A stretch of DNA of 47,994 bases from Gaiellales bacterium (GCA_036403155.1 DASWRM010000064.1:1-47994); one strand, 5' to 3'; shown: positions 7,441 to 16,075, numbered from the stretch's first letter. Numbers and translations are program-made. The notes: generated by a model not told the origin, from the letters alone.

Positions 7441-8505
7441 GTGAGCCGCCGGGCGATCGTCGTGAAGCTGGGATCGAGCACGCTCGTCGACGTCCGCGGC
7501 CGGGCGCGGCAGCAGGTCTTCCGACGGGTCGCGGACGACGTGGCGGCGCTCGTCACGGACGGGACGCCGGTCGCCGTGGTCAGCTCGGGGGCGATCGCGC
7601 TCGGGCTGGGGTCACGTGGCCACACGACCCGCCCACGCCGGCTCGCGGAGCTCCAGGCCGCCTCGGCCATCGGCCAGTCATTGCTCCTGCGGCGCTGGGA
7701 GTCGGCGCTGGGGCGCCACGCGCTCGGCTGCGCACAGGTGCTGCTGACTGCCGGCGACATCCACCGGCGGGACGGGTACGTGAACGCGCGGCACACGCTG
7801 GAGACGCTGCTTCGGTGGGACACCGTGCCGGTCGTCAACGAGAACGACTCGACCGCGACCGACGAGATCACGTTCGGCGACAACGACGCGCTCGCAGCGC
7901 AGGTCGCCGTCCTGCTGCGGGCACGGCTGCTGGTGCTGCTGACCGACATCGACGGGCTGCACGACCGTGACCCCCGCGCGGCCGGCGCCGCGCCGATCGC
8001 CGAGATCGCGGACCACCGGCTGCTGGCCGACCTCGACGTCGACGGCCGCCGCAGCTCGTGGGGCACGGGCGGGATGCGCTCGAAGGTCGTGGCCGCCGAG
8101 ATGGCGAGCAGCGGTGGCGTCACCGCCGTGATCGCCTCCGGCCACCGCCCCGGCGCCGTGCGCGCCGCAGCCGCGGGCGAGCCGGGCGGCACCCGCTTTC
8201 CCGCCGATCCACGACCGTTGCCCGCGTACAAGCTATGGGTGCGCTACGGCAAGCCGGTACGCGGCCGGCTCGACGTCGATCGCGGCGCACGTGATGCTGT
8301 TGTCAAGAAAGGCACCAGTCTCCTGGCCGTCGGGCTGCGCGGCGTCGACGGGTCGTTCGCGGCCGGCGATGCGGTGCACATCTGCGCCGACGGCCAACCG
8401 TTCGCGGTCGGGATCTCGCGCTACCCCGCAACCGAGCTGCGCCGCCTCGCGGGCGTGCGTGGGGTCGACGAGGCGGTGCACCGCGATAACCTTGTGGTGC
8501 TGTGA
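7441..8505 (+). CDS. proB: Glutamate 5-kinase
   Basis: A 354-aa enzyme that phosphorylates L-glutamate to glutamyl 5-phosphate, the first step of proline synthesis. The amino-acid kinase domain (about 1-250) starts IVVKLGSSTLVD and carries VVSSGAIALGLGSR, the substrate loop NENDSTATDEITFGDNDALA and WGTGGMRSKVVAAEMASSGG. A C-terminal PUA domain (about 265-354) is present, as in E. coli ProB. I start at GTG 7441, directly at the beginning of homology; longer frames upstream are low-complexity. It overlaps proA by GTGA, so the two are translationally coupled. Confidence 0.95.
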   Translation: MSRRAIVVKLGSSTLVDVRGRARQQVFRRVADDVAALVTDGTPVAVVSSGAIALGLGSRGHTTRPRRLAELQAASAIGQSLLLRRWESALGRHALGCAQVLLTAGDIHRRDGYVNARHTLETLLRWDTVPVVNENDSTATDEITFGDNDALAAQVAVLLRARLLVLLTDIDGLHDRDPRAAGAAPIAEIADHRLLADLDVDGRRSSWGTGGMRSKVVAAEMASSGGVTAVIASGHRPGAVRAAAAGEPGGTRFPADPRPLPAYKLWVRYGKPVRGRLDVDRGARDAVVKKGTSLLAVGLRGVDGSFAAGDAVHICADGQPFAVGISRYPATELRRLAGVRGVDEAVHRDNLVVL

Positions 8506-9704
8506 GCAGCGTCGCGACATCCACCGGCATCCCCGAGCGCGCCCGCGCGGCCGCTCGCGAGGTGTCCTTCCTCGACACCGCGGCAAAGGACGCTGCGCTG
8601 CTGGCGGTGGCGGATGCGATCGACGCCGCGCGTGGGGAGCTGGTCGCCGCAAACGCGATCGATCTCGAGGGCGCGGCGGCTGAGCGCCCGGCAATCCGCG
8701 ACCGGCTCACGCTCGATGACCGCCGCACGGCGGCACTGGCGCAGGCGGTGCGCGACATTGCCGCGCTGCCGGATCCCGTGGGGCGCGTCCTTCATGCAGC
8801 CACGCTCGAGAACGGGCTGGAGCTCACGAAGCGGAGCGTCCCGCTGGGTGTGGTGCTGATCGTCTACGAGGCGCGCCCGAACGTGACCGTGGACGCCGCG
8901 ATGTTGTGCCTGAAGGCCGGCAACGCCTGCATCCTGCGCGGGTCGCGGCTCGCGGAACACACGAACCGGGCGCTCGCGGAGCTGATGCGAGGGGCGCTCG
9001 CCGCCGCCGGGCTGCCGGCCGACGCGGTGCAGCTGCTCTCCACCGACCGCAGCGAGCTGGCCGCGCTGCTGGCCGACCCGTCGGCCGCGGATGTGGTCAT
9101 CCCCCGCGGCGGCGAGGAGCTCAAGCGGTTCCTGCTGGAGACATCGCGCATTCCCGTCCTGGCTGCCGCCGGCGGCAACTGCCACGTCTACGTGGACGCG
9201 GCCGCAGATCCGGCGAAGGCCATTGCCATCACGGTCAACGCGAAGGTGCAGCGCCCGGGCGTCTGCAACGCGGCCGAGACCGTCCTGATCCATCGCGACC
9301 GCGCCGACCTGATGGAGCCGATCACCACGGCGCTCGAGGCGGAGGGCGTCGAGGTGATCGAGGGCGAGGAGGCGTGGGCCACCGAGTTCCTGGACATGAA
9401 GATCGGAATCAGGGTCGTGGACGACCTCGACCAGGCGCTCGACCACATCTCCACCTTCGGCACCGGCCACTCCGAGGCGATCGTCACCGAGGACGGACGC
9501 GCCGCCGAGCGGTTCACCAGCGAGGTGGACGCCGCGGCCGTCTACGTGAACGCGTCAACGCGCTTCACCGACGGTGCGGTGTACGGGATGGGCGCCGAGA
9601 TCGGGATCTCCACCAACCGCTTGCACGCGCGCGGGCCGCTCGGGCTGGAGGAGCTGACGACCACGAAGTACGTGGTCGTCGGCGACGGACAGACGCGGGC
9701 GTAG
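8502..9704 (+). CDS. proA: Gamma-glutamyl phosphate reductase
   Basis: A 400-aa NADPH-dependent reductase converting glutamyl 5-phosphate to glutamate semialdehyde in proline synthesis. It has an aldehyde-dehydrogenase-like fold with LGVVLIVYEARPNVTVD near residue 120, the nucleotide-binding region around 130-240, and the catalytic Cys255 in QRPGVCNAAETVL. The C-terminal GAEIGISTNRLHARGPLGLE signature is intact. The GTG start overlaps the proB stop by 4 nt. Length and motifs match the family without gaps. Confidence 0.96.
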   Translation: MSSVATSTGIPERARAAAREVSFLDTAAKDAALLAVADAIDAARGELVAANAIDLEGAAAERPAIRDRLTLDDRRTAALAQAVRDIAALPDPVGRVLHAATLENGLELTKRSVPLGVVLIVYEARPNVTVDAAMLCLKAGNACILRGSRLAEHTNRALAELMRGALAAAGLPADAVQLLSTDRSELAALLADPSAADVVIPRGGEELKRFLLETSRIPVLAAAGGNCHVYVDAAADPAKAIAITVNAKVQRPGVCNAAETVLIHRDRADLMEPITTALEAEGVEVIEGEEAWATEFLDMKIGIRVVDDLDQALDHISTFGTGHSEAIVTEDGRAAERFTSEVDAAAVYVNASTRFTDGAVYGMGAEIGISTNRLHARGPLGLEELTTTKYVVVGDGQTRA

Positions 9705-9752
9705 CGTCCGGTCGCCGCAACCCGCGGCCGGGCCTCCCCGTCTCACGCATCG

Positions 9753-10985
9753 ATGCGGCGTGCAGTGATCACCGGCCTGGGGGCAGTCACCCCGGTCGGG
9801 AACGACGTGCCCACCACCTGGTCGAATCTCGTGGCCGGGAAAAGCGGCGTCGTCGAGATCAGCCGGTTCGACGCAAGCGAGTACCCGGTCACGATTGCTG
9901 CCGAGGTGCAGGATTTCGACCCGGCGCTGGCGATGGCGGCGAAGGAGGTGCGCAAGACCGGCCCCGACGTGCACTACGGGGTCGCCGCCGCGATGGAGGC
10001 GGCGCGCGATTCCGGGCTGGCTGAGATCGAGCCCAGGCGCGCGGGCGTGATCATCGGCAGCGCGGTGGGCGGCCTGCCCCAGATCATCGCCCAGCAGAAG
10101 GTGCTCGACGAGCGCGGCCGCGAACGGGTATCGCCCCACTGGCTCCCGAACATGCTCGTGGACACCACCACCAGCCACGTGGCGACGCAGCTCGGATGGC
10201 GGGGGGTCAACTACGCCGTCGTGTCGGCCTGCGCGAGCGGGTCGCACGCGATCGGCGACGCGGCGCAGGTGATCGGCCGCGGGCAGGCGGACGCGATCCT
10301 GGCGGGGGGCACGGAATCGTCGATCGTGCCCCTGATCCTGGCGGGGTTCTGCTCGATGCGCGCGCTGGCAGACGGCCGCGACGACCCCGCGGCCGCGTCG
10401 CGGCCGTTCGACCTGACCCGGTCGGGGTTCGTGATGGCCGAGGGCGCGGCCGTGGTGATGGTCGAGGAGCTCGAGCATGCCCGGCGGCGCGGCGCGCGGA
10501 TCTACTGCGAGGTGGCCGGCTACGGGGCGTCGAACGACGCGTTCCACGTGGCGACGCCGCACCCGGAGTCAGTCGGCGTGATCGAGATGATGCGGGCGGC
10601 GCTCGAGAGCTCCGGGGTGGCGCCGGAGGAGGTCGACTACATCAACGCGCACGGGACGTCGACGCCCTACAACGACGCGGCCGAGACGCTGGCGATCAAG
10701 ACCGTGTTCGGCGACCACGCCCACCGGCTCGCCGTCTCGTCGATCAAGTCGATGATCGGGCACCTGTTCGGCGCAGCGGGCGCCGTCGAGGCGCTCGCCA
10801 CCGCGCTGACGATCCACCACGGCGTGATCCCGCCGACGATCAACTACCGCACGCCCGATCCTGCATGCGACCTCGACTACGTGCCCAACGAGGCGCGCGA
10901 GGCCGACGTGCGCGTCGCGCTGTCGAACTCGATGGGCCTCGGCGGCCACAACGGCTGCGTCATCCTGAAGCGCTACGAGGGCTGA
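9753..10985 (+). CDS. fabF: Beta-ketoacyl-ACP synthase II
   Basis: A 410-aa condensing enzyme of fatty-acid elongation. It begins RRAVITGLGAVTPVGNDV, and the catalytic triad is visible: Cys160 (VVSACASGS), His300 (NAHGTSTPYND) and His337 (SMIGHLFGAAG). The C-terminal NSMGLGGHNGCVIL glycine motif is present. It lies 48 nt after proA with no obvious promoter between, so it may be read through from proBA. No acyl carrier protein or other fab gene is adjacent. It could belong to a specialised polyketide-like pathway, but a housekeeping role is more likely. Confidence 0.93.
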   Translation: MRRAVITGLGAVTPVGNDVPTTWSNLVAGKSGVVEISRFDASEYPVTIAAEVQDFDPALAMAAKEVRKTGPDVHYGVAAAMEAARDSGLAEIEPRRAGVIIGSAVGGLPQIIAQQKVLDERGRERVSPHWLPNMLVDTTTSHVATQLGWRGVNYAVVSACASGSHAIGDAAQVIGRGQADAILAGGTESSIVPLILAGFCSMRALADGRDDPAAASRPFDLTRSGFVMAEGAAVVMVEELEHARRRGARIYCEVAGYGASNDAFHVATPHPESVGVIEMMRAALESSGVAPEEVDYINAHGTSTPYNDAAETLAIKTVFGDHAHRLAVSSIKSMIGHLFGAAGAVEALATALTIHHGVIPPTINYRTPDPACDLDYVPNEAREADVRVALSNSMGLGGHNGCVILKRYEG

Positions 10986-11010
10986 CCTTCAGGCGTTCAG
11001 GTGCCGCCGC

Positions 11011-11637
11011 CTATCCGGCGAGCCCGGCCACCCGCTTGCCGTTCACCGCCGGGCGCAGATCCATCACGCGGTCGATCAGCCCGTACTCCTTCGCCTGCTC
11101 GGCCGACATGAAGTTGTCCCGCTGAGTGTCCTCGTGGATCCGCTCCGGCGAGTGTCCGGTGTCCGCGGCCATCAACTCCTCGATCCGCCGCTGCAGGGCG
11201 AGGATCTCGCGCGCGCGGATCTCGACGTCGGTGGCCTGCCCCTCGAACCCCGACGTATGGCCCTGGTGGATCATGATCTTCGAGTTCGGCAGCGCGATCC
11301 GCTTGCCCTTGGTGCCGCCGGCCAGGAGGATCGCCCCCATCGACATCGCCATCCCGAAGCAGATGGTCTGCACGTCCGAGCGGACGTACCGCATCGTGTC
11401 GTAGATGGCCAGCCCGGCATACACGTCGCCGCCCGGTGAGTTGATGTACAGGCTGATGTCCTTCTCCGGATCGTCGGACTCGAGGTGGATCATCTGCGCG
11501 ACGATCAGGTTCGCCACCTCCGCGGTGACCGGGGTGCCGAGGAAGACGATGCGGTCGTTCAGCAGCCGCGAGTAGATGTCGAACGAGCGCTCGCCGCGGC
11601 CGGTCTGCTCGACGACCATGGGAATCAGTGGTGACAT
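11011..11637 (-). CDS. clpP: ATP-dependent Clp protease proteolytic subunit
   Basis: A 208-aa serine protease subunit that forms the chambered Clp complex with a ClpX or ClpC ATPase. The catalytic triad is Ser99 (GMAMSMGA), His124 (IMIHQGH) and Asp174 (TQRDNFM); the handle region and [18 protein letters not shown] are intact. The ATG at 11637 is preceded by AGGAGGCGCGAG. Unlike most actinobacteria there is no second clpP and no tig or clpX beside it here. It is divergent from the SRPBCC-arsR pair, and one of the two probable ArsR operators lies only 20 nt before this start, so the ArsR protein may affect clpP too. Confidence 0.95.
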   Translation of the reverse strand: MSPLIPMVVEQTGRGERSFDIYSRLLNDRIVFLGTPVTAEVANLIVAQMIHLESDDPEKDISLYINSPGGDVYAGLAIYDTMRYVRSDVQTICFGMAMSMGAILLAGGTKGKRIALPNSKIMIHQGHTSGFEGQATDVEIRAREILALQRRIEELMAADTGHSPERIHEDTQRDNFMSAEQAKEYGLIDRVMDLRPAVNGKRVAGLAG

Positions 11638-11656
11638 CTCGCGCCTCCTGTATAGT

Positions 11657-11672
11657 GCAACCTTTGAGTTGC
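11657..11672. promoter_or_regulatory. Putative ArsR operator 1, proximal to clpP
   Basis: GCAACC-TTTG-AGTTGC is an inverted repeat with one mismatch. Its sister at 11700-11715 is 43 bp away centre to centre, close to four helical turns. It lies immediately upstream of the clpP ribosome-binding site. Confidence 0.6.
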
Positions 11673-11699
11673 GCATGCTAGCCACCGGAGCGACAAGCC

Positions 11700-11715
11700 G
11701 CAACCTATGGGTTGC
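11700..11715. promoter_or_regulatory. Putative ArsR operator 2, proximal to the SRPBCC-arsR pair
   Basis: GCAACC-TATG-GGTTGC is a perfect 6-bp inverted repeat with a 4-nt spacer, ending 16 nt before the SRPBCC start codon and just before its ribosome-binding site at 11721-11729. Position and symmetry fit autoregulation by the ArsR-family gene downstream. Confidence 0.65.
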
Positions 11716-11731
11716 GCGTTGAGGAGGAGCC

Positions 11732-12124
11732 ATGGCGGACGACACGGCGGTTGAGCGGGAGATCACGGTTCCCGTGGATCCCGAGCGGGCGTGGGAGCTG
11801 GTCACCGAGACCGAGCACCTGGAGCACTGGTTCGCCGAGCAGGTCGAGCTCGACCCCACCCCGGGCGCGCCCGTCCGTGTCATCGGCGACGACGGCGGCG
11901 AGCGCCACGGTGTCGTCGAGGAGGTTGACGCCCCGCGCCGGCTGCGGTTCGTCTGGTACACGCCTCCCGACGGCCCCCCCTCCTCCGTGGAGATCGAGGT
12001 AACGCCGGACGAGGGCGGCTCGCGCATCTCCGTCGTCGAGCGCGAGCTGGTCAGCATCGATGCCGTCGGCTCGGTGATGGCGGACGGCCCCGCGCAGGCG
12101 GACATGTTCGCGCTCGCGGCGTGA
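11732..12124 (+). CDS. SRPBCC (AHSA1-like) ligand-binding protein
   Basis: A 130-aa START-like protein. It opens with the usual [20 protein letters not shown] and shows [12 protein letters not shown] and [11 protein letters not shown] segments, forming the hydrophobic-cavity fold of the AHSA1 subgroup. ATG start with GAGGAGGAG at 11721-11729. It overlaps the following ArsR gene by 4 nt; such SRPBCC-ArsR pairs are common in actinobacteria, and the SRPBCC partner is thought to bind small hydrophobic molecules. Ligand unknown. Confidence 0.85.
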   Translation: MADDTAVEREITVPVDPERAWELVTETEHLEHWFAEQVELDPTPGAPVRVIGDDGGERHGVVEEVDAPRRLRFVWYTPPDGPPSSVEIEVTPDEGGSRISVVERELVSIDAVGSVMADGPAQADMFALAA

Positions 12125-12444
12125 GCGACCCGGTCGGCGCAACGTTCGCGGCGCTCGCGGATCCCAGCCGGCGCCGGATGCTCAGCATGATGGGCAGCTC
12201 CGGTGCGACGGCGACCGAGCTCGCCCGCGAGCTGCCGATCAGCCGCCAGGCCGTCGCAAAGCACCTGTCGCAGCTCGCGTCCGCCGGGCTCGTCGCTCCC
12301 ACGCGGCAGGGCCGCGAGACGCGGTACCGGATCACCCCGGAGCCCCTCGAGGACGCCGTCGCCTGGATCGTCCACGCGGGCGGAGAGTGGGACGACCGGC
12401 TCGCGCGCCTGGGCGCGTACGTGGGCGCGGATCGCGGCGTGTAG
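12121..12444 (+). CDS. ArsR-family transcriptional regulator
   Basis: A 107-aa winged-helix repressor. Residues about 5-85 contain [18 protein letters not shown], the recognition helix segment [13 protein letters not shown], and the wing QGRETRYRI. It has no Cys residues, so it is not a metal sensor of the ArsR/SmtB type; the SRPBCC-linked subgroup is expected instead. The GTG start overlaps the SRPBCC stop (GTGA). It probably binds the two GCAACC...GGTTGC inverted repeats upstream and represses its own operon. Confidence 0.9.
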   Translation: MSDPVGATFAALADPSRRRMLSMMGSSGATATELARELPISRQAVAKHLSQLASAGLVAPTRQGRETRYRITPEPLEDAVAWIVHAGGEWDDRLARLGAYVGADRGV

Positions 12445-12458
12445 CCGACGCTCACCGG

Positions 12459-12464
12459 TATCCT
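12459..12464 (+). promoter_or_regulatory. -10 box TATCCT of the E1-alpha gene
   Basis: TATCCT ends exactly 6 nt before the ATG at 12471, with no Shine-Dalgarno sequence between, predicting a leaderless mRNA. Confidence 0.5.
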
Positions 12465-12470
12465 GCCCCC

Positions 12471-13505
12471 ATGTCCGCAATCCGCCAGGCCGAGCCGCTG
12501 ATCTCCGCGGCCGAGGCGTCCGAGCTCGGGCTCGACCGCGAAGCGCTGCTGCGGATCTATCGCAACATGGCAGCGACGCGGGCGATCGAGGAACGCGGCA
12601 ACCTCCTGTTCAAGGCCGGCCGGCTGCCCGGGAGCTACTACACCGGCCGCGGGAACGAGGCTGCATCGGTCGGCGTCGCCAGCGCGATGGGGGCGAACGA
12701 CATCGCCTCGCCCCTGCACCGCAACATGGGCGTCCACGTGACCCGCGGCGTCAACCCCGCTGCGATCTTCTGCCAGTACATGGGACGTTCGGGCGGCGCC
12801 ACGGGCGGCCGCGACTCGAACCTGCGGACGAACGACTTCTCGACGGGCAAGGGCCTGCTCGCCGGCGTCAGCCACCTGCCCGCGATGATCCCGGTCATCA
12901 CCGGCATCGCGCTCGCCTTTCAGCTGCGCCGCGAGCCGCGCGTCGCGATCGGCTGGTGCGGCGACGGCGCCGCCGCGCGAGGCGACATGCACGAGTCCAT
13001 GAACCTGGCCGGCGTCCGGCACCTGCCGATCGTGTACATCATCGACAACAACCAGTACGCGTACTCCACGCCGAACCGCCTCTCCTTCGCGGTCGAGCAC
13101 CTCGCCGACCGCGGCCCCGCATATGGGTTCGAGGGGATCGTGGTCGACGGCACCGACGCCCTCACGGTCTACCGCGAAGCGTCGCGCGCGATCGAGAAGG
13201 CGCGTGAGGGCGGCGGCCCGACGCTGCTCGAGCTGATCACGCTGCGGATGGAGGGTCACGCTGTCCACGACGACGCGGCATACGTACCGAAGGAGCTGGT
13301 CGAGGAGTTCCAGGCACGCGATCCGCTCGCGCGGTTCCGCGCATGGCTCGAGGTCAACCAGGACGTGACGGATGCCGAGTTCGCGGCGATCGACGCCGAG
13401 GTGCATGCGACGATCGACCGCGGAGTGACCGAGGCCGCGGCCAGTCCGCTGCCCGACCCGGGCACGGTGCTCGACGGCGTCTACGCCCCATCGACGGAGG
13501 TGTGA
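12471..13505 (+). CDS. 2-oxoacid dehydrogenase E1 component, alpha subunit
   Basis: A 344-aa thiamine-diphosphate enzyme subunit that decarboxylates a 2-oxoacid in a pyruvate- or branched-chain-type dehydrogenase complex. The thiamine-binding motif is GDG at 164-166 through NN at 193-194. The substrate entry segment [15 protein letters not shown] and the later loop [12 protein letters not shown] are present. The ATG at 12471 fits the leaderless promoter before it. No beta subunit or E2 gene follows; instead a 91-aa unknown gene comes 1 nt later. A lipoate ligase 1 kb away could serve the same complex. The exact 2-oxoacid cannot be told. Confidence 0.9.
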   Translation: MSAIRQAEPLISAAEASELGLDREALLRIYRNMAATRAIEERGNLLFKAGRLPGSYYTGRGNEAASVGVASAMGANDIASPLHRNMGVHVTRGVNPAAIFCQYMGRSGGATGGRDSNLRTNDFSTGKGLLAGVSHLPAMIPVITGIALAFQLRREPRVAIGWCGDGAAARGDMHESMNLAGVRHLPIVYIIDNNQYAYSTPNRLSFAVEHLADRGPAYGFEGIVVDGTDALTVYREASRAIEKAREGGGPTLLELITLRMEGHAVHDDAAYVPKELVEEFQARDPLARFRAWLEVNQDVTDAEFAAIDAEVHATIDRGVTEAAASPLPDPGTVLDGVYAPSTEV

Positions 13506-13506
13506 C

Positions 13507-13782
13507 ATGAGCGAGTTCCCGTTCGGGATGTTCGGCGGTGGTGACCCCGAGGAGATCCAGCGCCAGCTGGCGGGCTTCATGGAGCAGGCCCAGCAGCAGC
13601 AGAAGGTGGCGTTCGCGGATCAGGCGATCAACCTGGCGGTCAGCATGACCGTGGCGGCGATCGGACGGCTCGACCTGACCGGCACCCCGGACGAGCAGGC
13701 GATGCAGGTTCGCGATGCGATCCGGCTGCTCTTTCCGGAGGCCGTCACGCTCGTCAGCGAGGCACGGCAGGGACTCGCCTGA
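13507..13782 (+). CDS. 91-aa hypothetical protein following E1-alpha
   Basis: A small protein of unknown family. It begins MSEFPFGMFGGGDPEEIQRQ, has a glutamine run (EQAQQQQK) around 28-35, then two predicted amphipathic helices (FADQAINLAVSMTVAAIGRL and EQAMQVRDAIRLLFPEAV). No signal peptide, membrane segment or Cys. The start codon lies 1 nt after the E1-alpha stop (TGACATG), so both are on one mRNA. It might assist the dehydrogenase subunit, but nothing in the sequence shows how. Confidence 0.75.
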   Translation: MSEFPFGMFGGGDPEEIQRQLAGFMEQAQQQQKVAFADQAINLAVSMTVAAIGRLDLTGTPDEQAMQVRDAIRLLFPEAVTLVSEARQGLA

Positions 13783-13812
13783 GCGCGGGATAAGCGCGGC
13801 TCGTCGACGGCG

Positions 13813-14256
13813 CTACTCCGTGATCCGCCAGGCCGCCTCGACCTCGGCGGTGGTGGACGCCGTGATGAAGCAGTCGCGGTGCGCCTTGTCGGTCAGCGTC
13901 TGCGCGAGCGGCGCATGCCCGCCGGCCACCACCACGTTGATGACCAGCGCGACCCGCTGGAACGCGTAGCGCCTGTCCTCCTCCCGCCGCGAGAGGTCAC
14001 CGCTCGCCTGTGACCGGTAGCTGACCACCTCGACGCCGTTGTGCGCGCAGTGGGCGAGGAACGACAGCATCGTGCAGCTCTGCAGCGAGGCCAGAAAGAG
14101 GTGCTCCGGGCTCCACTGCTCCTCCTCCCCGCCCGGGAAGTCGACCGGGGGCGCGACCACGATCGACGGCCGGTCACCGGCCGTCATCCGGGACCGCCGG
14201 CCGCCCTGCCATTCAAGCTCGGTCTGGTAGCGGAACGTCTTGGATTCGAGCGCCAT
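13813..14256 (-). CDS. OsmC-family peroxide-reducing protein
   Basis: A 147-aa OsmC/Ohr-like protein that detoxifies organic hydroperoxides using two reactive cysteines. The first Cys is in SLQSCTMLSFLAHCAHNGV, the second in KAHRDCFITAST; both fit the family. I choose the ATG at 14256, which has GGAAGG upstream; an alternative start at 14301 would add 15 residues of non-conserved sequence. An extra Cys lies in LAHCAHNG. It is convergent with the 91-aa gene and appears to be a single-gene unit. Confidence 0.88.
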   Translation of the reverse strand: MALESKTFRYQTELEWQGGRRSRMTAGDRPSIVVAPPVDFPGGEEEQWSPEHLFLASLQSCTMLSFLAHCAHNGVEVVSYRSQASGDLSRREEDRRYAFQRVALVINVVVAGGHAPLAQTLTDKAHRDCFITASTTAEVEAAWRITE

Positions 14257-14337
14257 GAGACCCTTCCAGTCGGCCGGAAGGGCGAAGCCGGATTCCCCCA
14301 TCGGGGTATGGGCGGCCCGCCCGCGTCGTGACGATAC

Positions 14338-14375
14338 TTGGTAGCAGGCGTCTGCCCGACCGGCTCGGCTACCAA
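14338..14375 (+). promoter_or_regulatory. Hairpin upstream of the Flp pilin gene
   Basis: TTGGTAGC at 14338-14345 pairs perfectly with GCTACCAA at 14368-14375, an 8-bp stem with a 22-nt loop, followed by the T-rich TCCTTCGTTTTC. It sits about 50 nt before the pilin start. It could be a leader element or an attenuator; no known riboswitch consensus was matched. Confidence 0.4.
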
Positions 14376-14425
14376 TCCTTCGTTTTCATCCGGGTGGCGC
14401 CCTCGTCATGGAGGCTGGAGGAGCA

Positions 14426-14584
14426 ATGGATCACCTGGGAGACCTGCTGCGTGAGGAGCGCGGCCAGACGATGCCGGAGTATGCGGTTGTGCTGGGGGTC
14501 GTGACCCTCGCCGTCGTCGTCACGCTGACGCTCCTGAGCGCGAGCATCCAACACCTGATCAGCGCGGTGGTTCCGCTGGTCTGA
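14426..14584 (+). CDS. Flp/Fap-type pilin subunit, 52 aa
   Basis: A 52-aa class III prepilin. The leader ends in RGQT and is followed by MPEYAVVLGVVTLAVVVTLT, giving the conserved Gly, the Glu five residues later (EY) and the hydrophobic helix of Flp pilins; prepilin peptidase would cut after the Gly. ATG 14426 has GGAGGAG at 14417-14423; an in-frame ATG at 14408 is less likely. No tad assembly gene is nearby, so it must use a machine encoded elsewhere. Its 3' end overlaps the opposite-strand lipoate ligase gene by 26 nt. Confidence 0.85.
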   Translation: MDHLGDLLREERGQTMPEYAVVLGVVTLAVVVTLTLLSASIQHLISAVVPLV

Positions 14585-15344
14585 GCGCGAGCAGCGCCCG
14601 CACCGCGGGCGGTGTCAGGTTCGACCACGACCCGGCGTGCCACGCCGGGTCGTGGTATTTCTCGTCCCGGAGGCGGCGCGCCTCCGCGCACTCAGCATCG
14701 GAAAGCCGGCCCGGCTCGCCGTCGAACGCCTCCACCATCGCCCGCTCCCATCCGGCGCCGCCGACGTTGACGACGTGGTCGGGACGGCTCGGAGCCGGGT
14801 TCGGGGCGCCGCCGAGGTCACCGTGCCGGGGCCCGGCCAGGCAGGCGCGCAGGGCGCCGAGCTCTGCCTCGATCAGCAGCGTGCCGTGGACGAGCATGCC
14901 GCCCCGGCCCCGATGTGCCGCGATGCCCGTCACCTTTCGGTCCCCGACGCGAACGGTCCGCTCGTCACGGCGAGCCGGCACGCCGCGAAGGCGGCATGCG
15001 CGCACGATGCCGTCGAGCAGCGGCGAGTACATCTCCGGGACCCCGAGCTGCGACCATTCGTGCGCGGGCGGCGCGGCGATCGCAACACACAGGGTGCCCG
15101 GGTCGAGGTAGACGGCGCCGCCGCCGGTGAAGCGGCGCCAGACGCCGACCGCCCGTTCGGCGCACGCGGCCGCGTCGACCTCCCAGTCCGCGCGCTGGAA
15201 GCGGCCGATCACGACCGCGGGCGCCGTGCGCCACAGCAGGAGGGTGGGCGGGCGGGCGGGGTTCCGGCCGAGCGCCTCGTCGTGCGCCAGCGCAGCGTCG
15301 GTCTCCAGCAGGCCGAGATCGACGGCGCGAATGCGCCCGCTCAC
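14559..15344 (-). CDS. Lipoate-protein ligase A family protein
   Basis: A 261-aa member of the biotin/lipoate ligase fold. It carries RRFTGGGAVYLDPGTLCVAI and the conserved lysine in RKVTGIA, the residues that hold lipoyl-AMP. It attaches lipoate, or transfers octanoate, to E2 or GcvH proteins. The single domain without the LplA C-terminal lobe suggests an LplA-like or LipM-type enzyme. It is the second gene of a unit with the coiled-coil protein upstream, overlapping it by ATGA. The lone E1-alpha gene 1 kb away hints at a shared pathway. Confidence 0.88.
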   Translation of the reverse strand: MSGRIRAVDLGLLETDAALAHDEALGRNPARPPTLLLWRTAPAVVIGRFQRADWEVDAAACAERAVGVWRRFTGGGAVYLDPGTLCVAIAAPPAHEWSQLGVPEMYSPLLDGIVRACRLRGVPARRDERTVRVGDRKVTGIAAHRGRGGMLVHGTLLIEAELGALRACLAGPRHGDLGGAPNPAPSRPDHVVNVGGAGWERAMVEAFDGEPGRLSDAECAEARRLRDEKYHDPAWHAGSWSNLTPPAVRALLALRPAEPPR

Positions 15345-16069
15345 GCCCCGCGGCCGGTCAGCCGGACACCCGCGCGTTGCAGGCGAAGCGCGCTGGACGG
15401 CGGCGCCGACGCCGGCAGGTCGACCGCGTCGGGCAGCGCGCGCTCCAGGTCGGCGATGCGCCGTGCCAGCTCGCCGGCGTCTCCCATGCCTGCCAGCTCG
15501 GCGCGCGCCTCCGCGATGCGGTGCTCCGCGCGCTCGCGCTCGTGGCCGGATGCGGCGATCGCATCTCCGGCGACCTCGAGCAGCGCGAGCGCATCGCGGC
15601 GCGCTGCCTCCGGCCGGCCGTCGTCGCGTACGGCTGGCGGCGACGGCAGGGGAAACGGCGCCCGCACGATCGCATCCGCGAGCGCCTCGCGCTCGGTGCA
15701 GAGCCGCTCGAGCACCTCACGCGTGTGCAGCCGCGCCGCCTCGACCTGATGGCGCGCCCGGTCGACGTCTGCCTGGTACTCGGTCGTATCGGCGCCCGAC
15801 CCGTCCGCCAGCTGGGTCAGCTCGACGGCTCGCTGCCAGAGCGAGACGAGCGGCCCCTGGGCCACCCACTGCTGCTCGAACTCGCGCGCCAGCTCCTCGA
15901 TCGGCGGCGCGTGACGCGATACAGCGGCGACCACCTCGGGTGCCCGGCGCACCGTCTCGGCTTCGTGCGCGATCTCCTGCTCGAGCGCCTCCATGCGTGC
16001 CCTGCACGCACGGGCCTCCACGAGCTCGTCCGCGGTCTCCAGCAGGCGCTCGAGATCCTTCGATCGCAT
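15341..16069 (-). CDS. Coiled-coil protein, unknown function
   Basis: A 242-aa soluble protein rich in Glu, Ala and Arg, with long helices likely to form coiled coils at about residues 1-50 and 95-135, and another at 170-215 (HERERAEHRIAEARAELAGM). A proline-rich linker (PFPLPSPP) divides it. No signal peptide or membrane segment; I recognise no family. The ATG is 6 nt after a TAAGCT -10 box, with GGAGGC between the two. It overlaps the lipoate ligase by ATGA, suggesting a shared role or only shared expression. Confidence 0.75.
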   Translation of the reverse strand: MRSKDLERLLETADELVEARACRARMEALEQEIAHEAETVRRAPEVVAAVSRHAPPIEELAREFEQQWVAQGPLVSLWQRAVELTQLADGSGADTTEYQADVDRARHQVEAARLHTREVLERLCTEREALADAIVRAPFPLPSPPAVRDDGRPEAARRDALALLEVAGDAIAASGHERERAEHRIAEARAELAGMGDAGELARRIADLERALPDAVDLPASAPPSSALRLQRAGVRLTGRGA

Positions 16070-16075
16070 GCCTCC

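Noticed and set aside
14290-14425. Cyclic di-GMP riboswitch upstream of the Flp pilin
   Set aside because: The region has a hairpin, but the conserved class I and II motifs are not present.
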